Source of the DNA: Pyrrhoderma lamaoense
Taxonomy: Eukaryota; Basidiomycota; Agaricomycetes; Hymenochaetales; Hymenochaetaceae
Reading direction: 5' to 3'
Assembly: GCA_002794735.1 (NCBI GenBank)
Contig: NBAZ01000001.1
Location: 2,232,001 to 2,296,000, forward strand
Length of the DNA stretch: 64,000 nucleotides
How positions within the stretch are numbered: the stretch's first letter is position 1; every line of letters starts with the position of its first letter. Of the stretch, positions 48,501 to 60,311 are shown one piece after another. Below the pieces are notes generated by a model, which was given only the letters and a program-made list of their open reading frames with translations, did not search any database and was not told the DNA's origin. The position numbers were made by a program, and so were the translations under genes.

Positions 48501-49094
48501 TATGCAGTCGAGTTCGTCACTAAGAACTTCGTTTGGCGATGATTATTCTCTCTCAGCACGTTCCTCTAATTCTCCTTCTTACGAACAGCAATTAGCAAGC
48601 GACTTCGATTCTAGAGCGTCCATGTCTTCTTACGAAGCGGCACGCTCATCAATGTCCGAAGCGAGCTCACCTTTACCGATGCATTCGCTGTCTTTATCAA
48701 GTCCTCAGCAGCAGCAACAGATTCTTGGTCGACAACAGTATTTTACGTTACCGGTACCGGTTTCCGCTGTGCAGCAGCATCCACCATTCAGAGCACCTAC
48801 ACCGAGTAGTCCGTATGAGTATGGTCAGTATGGGCAGATCCAGCCCCAACCGCCTAGTCCGGCAATTGCCCCTCATTCCGCTATCAATCCAATATTCAAA
48901 GTTGTAAGTGATTCTTAGTGGATGAGTTATATATGTAGAGTATATGAAAGCTTATTCTTTTCTGAAATAAATTTTCTATAAAGCCTCCATTGCCTACTCA
49001 GCCGGATTCTGGACATAGTCCTTTACCGCCGTTCTCGCAACTGGAATCAATAGCTGAACCTTTAGCTCCAATAGGACAGACTGACGAATCCTGA
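45579..49094 (+). CDS. Ime2/Crk1-type protein kinase (RCK/MAK family)
   Basis: Ser/Thr kinase of the Ime2 (meiosis) / Ustilago Crk1 / mammalian MAK-ICK group. Exons 45579-45798, 45981-46210, 46305-46988, 47077-48903 and 48984-49094 give 1023 residues. After a His/Pro/Gln-rich N-terminus come the glycine loop VVGDGSFGTVW, the catalytic Lys in LVALKRMKK, HRDMKPENLL, DFGLA, and the activation segment TEYVSTRWYRAPEVL with the T-x-Y dual phosphorylation site typical of RCK kinases. DLWALGTIMAEL follows. The catalytic domain has an insertion between the glycine loop and the Lys and another before DFG. The tail of about 550 residues is Ser/Pro-rich with a charged helix (SRKKEAERVALEAEKARRAL). Confidence 0.93.
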
Positions 49095-51395
49095 CAGCGC
49101 TCACGTTCCTTTGCTTTTTTTGCTTACTCCTCACCCTCTCCCTACTTCTCGTTATCTATGCTCTCTCGCCTGCTACTCTTCCTATTCTTCAACTTCTCTC
49201 TGTTCTAGTTCGTCCACCAATTTCTTTTTGTTCAAGCATCTATTAATCGCATAGGCAATCATTCTCTTCTCCTCCTTTCCGTCTGCTTTCTTCGTTTCAC
49301 TTCATTGTTTCATCTTTTTTTTCTCGTTTCTTTTCGCATGGAATTCCTTCCTGCCCATCTTATTTTTTTCTCCTTTGGTATTATTATCTGCTTCCTTTGC
49401 TTTCTATCTCTCGGTATACTTACCTTACTTCTCACCAGCCATATTTTTTCCGTTTGGAGATGGTTATGTGTGATTTTTTTAAACCTTTGCTCTGCTGTTA
49501 TGAGTTTTCCGCCGTTTCTTCTCTCCCTTTCTCCTCCTTACATCCTCTTCCTCCCCGTCTTGTTCCGTTTTCTAACAGTTCTCCCTTTCTCAACTCCTAT
49601 TTTTCCGCACCCGTTTACATTTTAGCTGTTTATATGCAAACAATGGACTTGTTCTATACTTGCAATACGGACGCTCATCTACTCCTGTTCTTACTTACTC
49701 ATAGCAAGCTTCAACCCTCCTCCCCACGCATACACACGTACTCTACCTTGTTCCCCTTACCCTCCCCTCCACCTAAGTATCCATCTTACTTTCCGAACAT
49801 TCCCCTCTCCTTTCAGTCACGGCGGATCTCTATAGCTCACGAAAGCAAAAAACGTAGTAACAGGCAAATAATGTATTATTATTCTCACCACCTCATTTCC
49901 CCCTCCCTCTCTCCCTCTTTTTCTCTTTCTCTCCATTCAACAACTCCCTCCTCCCCTTTTATGAATAATCTACATACTACCCTCTTCTCTCTTTTCTCTT
50001 CGCTCCTTTTTGTTTGTTCTCTTTTGTTAGACAAAAAAAAACTCGGGGTTTTTTTTATCTTTAAGTCTAACTGGTTAGCAACTGTCCTTTCTTTTCTTCC
50101 TTTCTTTCAATTTCCTATCTCTCTTATACTCGTTATCTCTACTTTGTCCTTCTCTCTCATATCCCCCTCACCTGTCGTCTCTCTTCCTCTCTCTCTCTCT
50201 GTCTCTGTCTCTCTCTGTCTCTCTCTCTCACTTTGTCTCCCTCCCGCTTTTTTTCCGCCTTGAGGTGAATGGAATGTATATAAAGTAATAGTAATACATT
50301 GTAGGTCTTAGGCTGATCCGAGTTTCCTAGAGAAAGAGAGAGAGGTGAGAGAAGAGAGGTGAGTCTGGTAACAAATACAAGGCATTACCATGAGGAAGGG
50401 ACATGGAAGAAGTCGGGTAATCCGAGATGATTTGGGGGGGCTGGGGGAAAGAAGGGAGATGTATAGGGAATGACGTTTTCCAATGACGCAGCTCAATCTC
50501 TGTAGAATCTAAGCTAGCGGTAGTGATAATAACCCGAGATAGGATCAGTACCTACTATATATAGTAAAAAGACTACTAGGATTTTGTTTCAGGAGTTAGG
50601 GAAAAAAAGCTTTAGTGTGTGCGCTATTTCTTATTTTTTTTTTTTCTTTGTGTTGAGTCTTCACACCTTCGGGTAGGTGGGTTAGGTCTAGAGAGATTCT
50701 AATTTTATTCTTGATTTTACTTTCTTTTTGTGAATTACATGAACTCTTATGAACGGGTTTTACTAGTGATCATCTTAGAAATGGACATGTAGATTCCGAC
50801 ATCCCAACAACTTGACATAGACATAAAAAAAAACAATGTGACATTTTTCATACATTGAAACAATGCTCCCCCCTTTTTTTTTAAGGAAAAAAAAATTCTT
50901 TGTCACATTCTAATATCCGTCTCTTGAAACACACGTGAAAAATCATAGAGATACTACGGTAGATATGACAAGTAAAATGATAGATAAGCTTTATTTTTTT
51001 TCCTGAGCTAAAATCAGATTATACATATATGATATAATATAATCAATGATTATCATGTAAAGTACTTTTTTTTCGCAGGCGTGTAAGTCATCTTACCGTG
51101 TACTCAAAAGTCTAAAGATGGCTACAAAAAAAATTGGCTATTTAACCAATCTTTTTTTTTCTTTTCTTTTTCTGATCTCTGTCTTTCGCATTGGAATAAG
51201 CCAATTGACCACCCCCCCAAAAAAAAAAAGAAAACTAAGAGGGAATCAATACATTTCGGATGTTTATAAATCAAGTTAGACTGGATAAACGGCGGCACCT
51301 CGCGCCCTTCTAGATCTTTCCAGATCTTTCCCAGATGTAGTATATTGCACCGCTAAACTGTATTAATGATGTATTTCCCTTCTACAGAGTTAGGT
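49095..51395. other. 2.3-kb non-coding region, pyrimidine-rich then A/T-tract-rich
   Basis: From 49100 to about 50265 the + strand is almost entirely pyrimidine-rich, with TCTC/TCTG runs near 50183-50230. From 50580 to 51240 it contains many T8-T10 and A8-A11 tracts. Open frames here are low-complexity and not convincing genes. This is the longest gene-free stretch in the window and may be a long 3' UTR of the kinase or a non-coding RNA. Confidence 0.5.
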
Positions 51396-52749
51396 CTAGT
51401 GATGGTGGTGCGGAACTTGTTGGTATCGGATTCCACTATTTGATGGATGAAGTAAGTGGAAATGACGCGAAAAGAGATGAATGGAGTAAAGATGCAACAT
51501 CGAAAGGGATAAAGTTATTTGAAGATAGGAGGCAAGATAGAGTTAATTAATTATTTGTTTGTTCGTCAGTATCCATGCTCGTCTGCAGTGTAGAATATAG
51601 AAAAAAGTAGTACAAGGTGAAGAAAATGGGGAAACGGGAAAGACAAAAAGCCGGAAGTCTGGACTCACCAATAACTGAGAGTTACGATTCAGAGAAGTGA
51701 AAAAGAAAATTTTTTGATTGTCAAGGCGAGAAATGTATGCATGTTCAGATCGAGGGCAATCGTAAAATTGGTGGATAGATAGATCGAGCAAAGGAAAAAA
51801 AATTATCGTGTCGGTGGTGTTGTGATCGAAAGGGAAATGTCCGGAAACATGAATGCAAGAGAACAGAATAGGGAAAACGTTAGTAAATTGCCGAGATTTG
51901 TGTTTAGTGAAGAGAAAGGGATGGATGGCAGATACGTGATGACGATGCTACTGACCCACAAGGCTTCGGTTTCGGCTGATCCTATAGTTGGGTAAAAGAC
52001 GTTATTAGAAGGTTGGAAGTTGAGCGTGTGACTAGAGCCTAAAAACTACTCACGAGGTTGATGAACACCTTCGGATGACCGAGGGGCCCTTTGCCTAATC
52101 ATCACCGATGATTTTCATTATCGTCACCATGCCCACATTCAGTAAAAGGCGAGACCCCAAGCACCCCAGGCAGGATTGAATCAATCAAGTACAGTCAAAA
52201 GGGTTCCACGGATAAAAGTGTTTAACCATACGCCAAGACCCACGTAACAGGACACATACAAATCAAGGTTAAATCAAGAGTCAGAAGTCAGTCAGCATGC
52301 CAGGCTTGTTGATAGATGGATAGGGAAAAAGAAGCAGAGGCAGGTGTGTGTCTAGAAAAAATTTAGGAACTAGCGAAAGGAAGTACTAGGGAGCAAAGGG
52401 GGAACAGTCCAATCCATCGAAACTCACCGCCGTCACAAACTGCGATCCGACCATTGACCATGCGAATCGGCTCTTGTGCGACGAGCTCCATTGCACTCAA
52501 TGGTTGGGGTTGAAACTCTAGATTAGTTTGTTCAAAGCGAGCATCTTGGTATACCACTGAACGTGCTTGCTGGTTCGTCGACCAAGTTTGAGGGTAATTT
52601 GGGGATTGTTTTGCTGTTGAAAGAGATGTTCCACTTGCTTCTGCAGCCGGTGTGGGGACCGAAGGTGAAGCAGAAGATGTCGATGACGCTCTTGTTGCAA
52701 TTGTTACAGCACGTCCAGCCCGGACAGCAGTCCTGCTAAGCTTATACAT
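51396..52749 (-). CDS. NDUFS6: NADH:ubiquinone oxidoreductase 13 kDa subunit (NDUFS6)
   Basis: Zinc-binding accessory subunit of mitochondrial complex I. Exons 52749-52428, 52094-52054, 51981-51956, 51674-51669 (6 nt) and 51435-51396 total exactly 145 codons. A mitochondrial presequence (MYKLSRTAVRAGRAVTIATR) is followed by NYPQTWSTNQQ, RFEQTNLEFQPQPLSAMELV, AQEPIRMVNGRIAVCDGG, GPLGHPKVFINL, and then PKPCGYCGIRYQQVPHHHH. The Cys/His zinc ligands are complete only when the 6-nt exon is included. An upstream in-frame ATG (MYSATM) at 52764 is an alternative start. Confidence 0.95.
51669..51674 (-). other. 6-nt microexon in NDUFS6
   Basis: TTATTG (minus strand) lies between CTCTCAG and GTGAGTCC. 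It encodes the Tyr and most of the Cys of GYCG. The flanking introns are 281 nt (51675-51955) and 233 nt (51436-51668), much longer than others in the window. The phases match only this way: GG|T TAT TG|T GGA. Confidence 0.85.
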
Positions 52750-52987
52750 GGTCGCTGAGTACATATTGGTGTTCAAACGGTGAAGGTCCATTAGTTCTCC
52801 GAATTCCCTAATTTGGAGACGTCGATCACTGACAAATGCATTATCTATCAACTTGAAGTATCACTATATTTGCAATCCATTTTTCAGCTTTTATGTGCAT
52901 TACTATTATCCAATGAGGCTTCTTATATTTGTACAAAGAAAGTGTATGATATAGCTAGCTACGACGCCACAATAGTGCCCAAAGTGC

Positions 52988-54927
52988 CTATGAATCCCTG
53001 TCAGTGAACACACTCCTAAGCCACTTCCATCGGGCCTTTGACCTTACTCGTCGGCACCGTTCTTCCACTGGATCGGTTCTAGGTAGCCCAGAATCATGTC
53101 TTCTATGCTCGTCATCAACATCATTCTCACTAACAGTCCGGCGCATAGTCGCCCTTTGCACAATACCTCGTAAGCCATTTATACGTCGCTTAGGGACAAT
53201 GGCAAATCCAGGGCTAACAGGCGACAAACCGATGCTGAACCCGCCTCCGGGGAGAGGAGGGGCCGCAGTGTCAGTAGGGTGAAGAAGAGAGAATCGGCGA
53301 CGGCGCCTGCTCGAGGAAGTTGATGGTGAGAGGGTGAGTGAATGTGAAAGACGTTCATAATTGCCATCAGTCCCGGACGTTGACGGGAATGTCATGGTAT
53401 GTTGTGAAGCGTGTGGCGGTGATAAAGAAAAGCGGGCAATTCCAGATTCCGAGACTGTGGATTCTAGGCTCATGGGAGAATACAAAGGAGAGGGATAACT
53501 CTCCGATATAACTGGAATTTGTGAATCTTCCTCGATGCCATCATCCCCTTCTTGCCATGTTCCCACATCTACACGACCGCTTCCAGCGTGAAAAGACACT
53601 AGCCAAACCCCGCCCAAAAGAATTACCATTCCCAAGGAGACAAGAGATAAATTTAGTGCTGAAAGGAGAGCAAATTGGTTAAAGTATACAAGGCCATTGA
53701 CAATTGAAGATAAATTATAGAAGCAAAATGCAACTAGTCAAACGTAAACATGAGCATTCTATTACTCATGTAAATTGGAGTAAACTTACGTGGACAAACA
53801 ATGGTTGGATCAGCATAAACAAGACTCTTCTGTAAGTACCACAGTTGAAGGAGGGCGAATGCAATTAGCCCCACCAAAAGCATCCAGGCTTCCCACCTCC
53901 AGAACTGGTTTTTACCTCCAATCGTTAGTATGAGAAGTTCCACCCCACTCTTTGCGAAGAGTAGGCACATCCCACTAAGAATACCAGATACAGAAGCAAA
54001 TGATACGGCGAGAAGAAGACGAGTTCGAGCTATTTTCGGGTCATTAGATATTGTTGGGGTACTTGACCGGGTTAGCAAGGGTTTCCGGTCGAGTAACGGA
54101 GTCTCCTCTGTAGCAAGAATTACATGGGAAGGGGGAGGAGCAACCGCAGGGGTATAGTCGAGTGTCGAGGGCTTGGAGACAGAGGAGGGGTCTCCAAAGG
54201 ACTGGGTATGTTTCGTGCTAATGAGAATTCGGTGATATGTGTCTGAGGAAGCGATATTTTGTGAATAAAACAAAACATTCACAATCACATTGATGAATTA
54301 CTCACGGCTACTAAACAGAGTAATACTGCTACTCCTAAAATAGAGAAGTAGGCAATAAAGGCAGGTCGTTCAAATAAAAGAAGGAGGTCCTCAAGAGAAT
54401 GTGTAGGTTCTGGTACAATGCCAAAAATTGCAATAAGAACGGCACCACCAGCTATGAGGATGGTCCCGAGAAGCATCCAGAGAGAAAACACATCTCCTAG
54501 CTGATGATGAAGATTAATCACGTTGATCGTTTAGTAGGACGAGATAGAGTAATTATTTTTCTACATACCAGAAGTCGTGCAAAGAATGCATTCCATAAAA
54601 GAGAGACAGCGCCTAGTGGCGCAAGTATGACTACGGGGAGTGATGCAATCTGGAATAGAGAGCCTAGTACATTTGATGAAATAAAAATCGCAAAACCAAG
54701 AAGCCAGAGTCTGTGAGATGCTTCAGCATACTTGCTTCTAGAAAGTAACAAGGGATTACATACGGTCGACGATGGTCAGCACGTTGGTCAGCTTCTGCTA
54801 ACTGTTGGTTAAGGACGTGACTCTTCCGTTGGATGGTGAGACCAAGGGACTGAACAAAGGATGCAAGAAGGCCGACTACGATGCCCCAAGTTATGGACAG
54901 CTGAGCGTCGGCATCTGCTTCATGCAT
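52988..54927 (-). CDS. NIPA-type magnesium transporter (DUF803)
   Basis: Multi-pass membrane protein of the NIPA family (drug/metabolite transporter superfamily), implicated in Mg2+ transport. The start at 54927 is MHEADADAQLSITWGIVVGL. Recognisable helices include ASFVQSLGLTIQRKS, LWLLGFAIFISSNVLGSLFQ, LPVVILAPLGAVSLLWNAFF, ILIAGGAVLIAIFG, SFASVSGILSGMCLLFAKS, MLLVGLIAFALLQLWYLQKS and NLSLVSLGMVILLGGVWLVS, about nine in all. A Ser-rich cytosolic tail of about 190 residues follows. At least five exons. The family call is good; the transported ion is inferred. Confidence 0.88.
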
Positions 54928-55898
54928 GCCGGTCTAGTAGTATACGGTTCAATAGCTCGTTATTTGTCTCTGCTTTACGCCCGTCGGGTTCCGCTTGAGC
55001 CTGACGACGATTGAGCACGCGACACATATGCCAAATATAGAAAGTACTTAATCGGCACGCAGCAAGGGCAAAGTACAAACAAATGCACACAAAGGGTGTC
55101 TTCAGGACTTAAGTACTATAGACTAGTCGTCTCCGTATTATATACAAAAGGCTATCAAGTCCGTTTATGAAAATGAACTGAAACAGATAGATTTCATCTG
55201 ATGTTCTGGATTCACCGTGAGGGTCATCATTATGAAAGATAGGACACTCATAAACCGGAGACATTCTTCTTACGGAAGCAACCTTTTTTCTTGTAACCTT
55301 GCATTTCCTCCCATCATTAACAAAATGAGAAACTTAAAATGATATCATCTAAAGATGTCCATTTCATGTTTTTCTAAACTTATGTATTCCCGCGTGGTTT
55401 CTGAGGACCAGAACTCTTCTCCAGAGAAAAGTACGATAACGGTAAGCGAACGCATATAATTTGCCACCGGTCCCCCAGATGAAGAAGTCGGAGACCACGA
55501 GGATCGGTGTGGGTGCAACCTAGCGACGGCTCGATGTTCTTGCTATTCTATTAGAAATCTCTCTGATAGTAAAGCAAGGGGTCATTAAACTTACTTTTCT
55601 ATGGCCAAGTGAGGAACACCCGAAATCCGCTAAAATGATCGAATAAAATACCCGCTCAGGCTCTGCCCAACAGTTCCTTTCACCCCCGGGTCCCTCGTCT
55701 CTAGTGGTCTTACAGTGAGCGGCGAGCAGCAAGTTGCAGAAGTAGCAGACTACGGGAGAAGGTAGACTCTTCTTATATACATCCTACAGATATTTGTCGG
55801 TTGCCCTGTTTCGTTGGGACATACACACGGTCCCTAAGGTACCGGCAAAGTAAACAGACCAGAAGCCGTCAAATTAGAAAAACTAATTGCATACAAAA
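54928..55898. promoter_or_regulatory. Divergent intergenic region NIPA / DENN gene
   Basis: About 970 nt between divergent starts. It probably holds both promoters. A possible small minus-strand coding exon (55364-55515) is listed separately; no other feature is visible. Confidence 0.35.
55364..55515 (-). CDS. Possible small membrane-protein exon, unknown
   Basis: After an acceptor (CGTCGCTAG) an open frame reads VAPTPILVVSDFFIWGTGGK, then LYAFAYRYRTFLWRRVLVLR, ending HAGIHKFRKT. An upstream exon is possible (ISGVPHLAIEK before GTAAGT at about 55595). The aromatic and basic pattern looks like a short membrane protein. I found no convincing ATG exon and do not recognise it, so it may be chance. 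Confidence 0.3.
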
Positions 55899-58800
55899 AT
55901 GAGACCAAGTACCTATCTTACTGCGTCTCCCCAGCACCAGGAAGGTGTAAATCAACACCCATCTGCAGAGAGTGCAGGCAAATCTACTCGTCAGATATCG
56001 TCAGTTCTTGCCGCCTGGACTGCACCAAACGGACCCATATCGGAGCGTCCGGAGGACGACCTTGGCGAGGAAGTTAAGTCAGTCGTTTCAGCGCATTCTC
56101 GTCGAACACATAAACGTGAAGGCTCAGAACTAACCAGTACGTGACAATTTGATCTGGTGTTGGGAAATCAAAAAGCTAATCACCGCTTTTCGTGCCTCCT
56201 CTTCATTCATCTTTTCTTCTCTCCCCCTTTTTCACTCTTTCAGTCGCGGCTGCTTTGTCTCCTCCAAATCAGCTTACTCACGTACCACGAAGGGATAAAG
56301 CTGCTCAGGTTCTTGGGATTCCACACCGTAGTTCTATGGAGCCTATTCCAATTCGCAAAAGGTCTTCAATCATGTCCACTCGTTCAACAGGAAATGTCCC
56401 ACAATCGCCTTCTCATGCTCCGACTTTACCGCTAGGTACGCAATCTTGAGTCGTTTCGAATTATAAATTCTGTATATCTGCACCCGAGTTCGCGTAGATA
56501 GTAACAACTTGAACCTTAATCCTTCTAGCCTCACTCTACGTTGTCTCTGGTCTTCCGAAAAGGCCACAAACATGGACTTTAGCAGACCCAGATGCAGTGC
56601 AGGGGTTGAATCATACCGAAGGTGCAGTAAACCGGTGGTGGAGAGCAGAAGTACTTGGCAGTACTGTCAGTCCTGGCGTAGGGGGCGGCAAAAAGAAAAA
56701 AGTCGTGAAGGGTCACAATACTCATACTGAAATCTCCAAGGGACCTGGAGCACTGTCAAAACAAGAAACAGCTAAGATGCTGAGTAAAGCTCTCAAAGTA
56801 AGTGACTATTACAAAAGGATGCAGATATAACTTGACAGGCCTAATTATAAATATCCTCCTTACAGCTTTCATTTCCCCGTGAAGTAGAAATCATTGCGTC
56901 TACTCTTCAACCAGCTTCCACTGTACATACATTTACTTTCACACTCCCTGCTCCGAGCACCCCTCTTGCCCCTCCTTCTACAATTGGATTATCAGCCTTT
57001 CGAAACTCTGTTCTTTCTGCATCAACAGGGGGTGATAACCGTTTTTCAAATGCTCTCTCTTCTTATGGGACCTTCCCTTACTCTTATGCCGATGCTAATG
57101 CGCGTCCTTCATCTGCGTACCTCGGTCCGAGCAGTATCTCTGCGCTTGATACTTCAACTGTTAATCAAACTACTTCCCCTGATCTCGGCGGTGCGGGAAC
57201 AGAGGGACGCGGTGCAGGGAGCGTCACATATCATGGCCTGTGCTTAACAGTTTGGTCTCATGCAGATGCCGAACGAAGTTCCGCTATTCGTAGAACTCTT
57301 GAATCTGTTCGCTCGCGAAAGGAGTCAGCCCAAAGTCTTCTAGCTTCAAGGATAAAATCACTCAGATCAGACATGCCAACAACTGATCCGGCTAATCTTG
57401 CGCGCCGCAGTGTCCGTAGTGCGCGAAAAGGTCCTTGGAGTGTTGCTGATGGTGAAACTGACGGTGAATCCGAAATTGGTGATGCTGTCAGTGAAAGCGA
57501 ATTCGAGGTTGCTAGCTCCGCTCACGGCCTGGGGAGTCCACTCTTTTTCTTACTGGAGATACTGTATTCTGGTTACCCTATGCTCTCAGTAAGCATTTCA
57601 TTGTGAATTACGATGATCTTTTTTTATTAAATGAACTCCCGTTAGCTCTTGTTTCAAGGCATCCGATTTATGATCTGATGCGTGACTATTTAACACTCTC
57701 TTGGGCCCGTTTTAGCAAGGATGTGGCTTCTCATACACTTCAGATATCTAAGATTCTATCACACCCGGCCCCTCGCGCAGGAGATATAGTAAGACTTGAT
57801 GCTTCTCCCAAAGAAGGTGGTGACAAAGGGGATGGAAGCCTTGAAGTTGTAGCTCGATTCCCAGGAGGTCTAGATTTCGGAAGAGGTCTTGTAGACATCA
57901 ATGTGCGTGAAAAGCTCTGTTTTTAATGTTTCATGCAAATGGACTCATGAATCATTTTATCAGTTCACGATGTGGCCATTGTTCAAGTGTCTTAACATTG
58001 ATAATATCTTGTCTATATGCGAAATTGCACTGGCTCCAACTGGTCGGATTCTTTTCTTCTCCAGACATCCAGCAATGCTTGGGGTACGTAATGTTCAATA
58101 TGTATTTTAGAAGCACCCTCTTACATTTTTGTTAGATTGCAGTAGCTACTATCAAGTATCTAGTCGAGCTGCGGGGCTGGAACGGTATCGCTCTACCTTC
58201 AGTCCATGCCAGAGATGCCAAAATATACATTGAGGATCCCGGTCCATGGATTATCGGCTTGGCTGCTGAGATGCGCTACGCAATTCGGCCTCCGCCAGAA
58301 GTTTGTATCTGTGATCTGTAAGTGTGTTCCTTATTATCTCCACGGAAAATCGATTTAATAAAATCTTTCTCTAGTGATATCAACTATCTCAATTGTGTGG
58401 CACCTCCCCCTGGATGCCTTTCGGTAAAGCAACAAAGAGACAGATATAGGCAGAAACTACTGGCTGCATTTGGCGAATATTACCATCCAGATCATTCGGT
58501 GCCAATGTAAGAAGATTCTTTATTTCGAATGGAAAATTTTTGCAACTGATAACACATTTTCTAGTGAATTCAAGGAGGCTTTCCCAGCGGGACGATTCCG
58601 GCCAATATGTAAAATACAAGCCAAGCGTGGTGCATCATCATCTGTTGTTGCAGAGAGTGTGAAAGCTCCTGAGTGGTGGCACTCAACGAAGATTATACAA
58701 GCTTTCGATTCTGTGTTACAGGATAAGGTGAGAGAAATCCCGTGTTCTTTGCCGAGAAGTATTCCTCAACTAGCTTCTGGGTAGGTCAAGAAGCCTTCAT

Positions 58801-60311
58801 TCTTCAAGCGTATCTCTCCCTTCGGTAGCTATAAACGCCCTCCGCGTCTGAGTGGTGCAGAGCAACAGATCCAGAGCTCCATCCGCAAACGTGCCACTGC
58901 ATTTGTTGACGCTCGTGATGACTTGGAAACAAAGATCGGTCGACTTTCAAGACGTCTTAACTTCTTGATGACCGAGTCAGATCTCTGGCGTGAGAAGTTC
59001 ATCTCGTTCGAACAATTCGCCGAAAAATTGAGCAGCGAAGCGAATGACCTGCGTTCCAAGATTAACAAAGAACAACGTGAGAGCAAGCGTCTCACTGGGC
59101 TTGTGTCTCTCACAGCTGCAGAAAAGCTTAAGCTTGAAGCTCAATTGTCTGAGACGGAACATGCTCACAGAAACGCGATGATTGAACTTGAAAATATGCG
59201 CATGGCTATGGAGAAGATGGAGGAGGAACGTGAACAGCTTGTCGCTGAAGTAGAAGCACAGATTGAGAAAGCATTGCTTTCTATGACAATGTCTATTGAG
59301 ATGAGTGACTCCGATGAGGGCTCGAATCTTGAGGGCCAGTCTAGACCATCTTCGAAGATGAGTTCAAGGCCAAACTCCAAGATGGGATCAAGACGTTCTA
59401 GCAATGCTACTCGCTCTCCACCTCGCACGATGAGCATTGATTCAGCTACCTTAGCTGGAACAGCTGAGAATGAGGAACTTGCCCGTGATTCCTTGGAATC
59501 TTCAGTAATCCCTGAGGAAGAGGAGGAAGGGGATGCATCTCCTCCGGAGCCAGTCAACAACATCGATGCTTCCGAGCCTGCTGTAGACCGATCTCAAGAT
59601 GCGATGGTTGCCGTTGATGAAGGCATTCACCAGAACAGCGATAGAATCGCGCAGTCCGTGATGCAAATCCAACAGAAAGTTAGTTTGCTACCTGATTATA
59701 TCTTCTAATCGAATAATAATTTCTTTCTCATTTAGCTGGAAGCCTTAGCGAATACTCGTGGTCCTTACTGGCGTCCTTCTATGGATAGTGAGACCGAAGG
59801 AAGCGATCGCGAACGTTTGAAAACTGGTCGTTCACTTGCTTTAGAGAGCTTTTCAAACAGAACACGCAGCAACACAGTTTCCTCTTCACAGACAACTACT
59901 CGAAACACAAAGCCAAAAGCACACACTGGGAAGCGCGACAAATCAATGACACCTAAAGCCGTCGGATCTCCCGCAAAGGCAAAATCGGACTATGAAACAA
60001 CTATTCCGAATAGCCCGATCTCCCCAAGTGCACTAAGCCCAACTGCGACGTTTACCTCGACCCCCTCGGTCACAGTAGCTCCAACGGAAGATTCAGACAC
60101 CGACTTCCAAAGTGCTTACTCTGCAAGTCCACATGAAAGTCCTCGTGAAAGTTACTGCGACTCCGAAGAACCTATTATACGCGAAGCCAACAGCGGCTTT
60201 AACCTTGAAGAGCCCCCATCCTTAGTTCCTCATTTGAGGGACCGAGTCTCTAGTGTTGCAACTGAGAAAGGCAACGATCACCTGTACACTACTTCCTCAA
60301 TTCATGCCTAG
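55899..60311 (+). CDS. DENN-domain protein (probable Rab guanine exchange factor)
   Basis: DENN proteins activate Rab GTPases in membrane traffic. The start at 55899 is MRPSTYLTASPQHQEG, then a disordered region and the uDENN part (LYVVSGLPKRPQTWTLADPD, LSFPREVEIIASTL, YHGLCLTVWSHADAERSS). The cDENN/dDENN part has FWLPYALTLVSRHPIYDLM, ALAPTGRILFFSRHPAMLGI, KYLVELRGWNGIALPSVHAR and GPWIIGLAAEM. A coiled coil (about 58920-59280) and a Ser-rich tail end the protein at SSIHA. One base appears to be missing in the G4 run at 57531-57534, where the frame must shift to reach ESTLFLTGDTVFWLP. The overall layout resembles fungal DENN proteins of about 1,300 residues. Confidence 0.9.

Noticed and set aside
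49397..50263. 288-codon open frame downstream of the kinase gene
   Set aside because: The translation is low-complexity Ser/Leu/Pro from C/T-rich DNA, with no domain and no similar codon use to its neighbours. It is a by-product of the pyrimidine bias.
57541..57592. Intron inside the DENN gene instead of a frame break
   Set aside because: It would remove the conserved LFLTGDTVFWLPYAL segment of the DENN domain.
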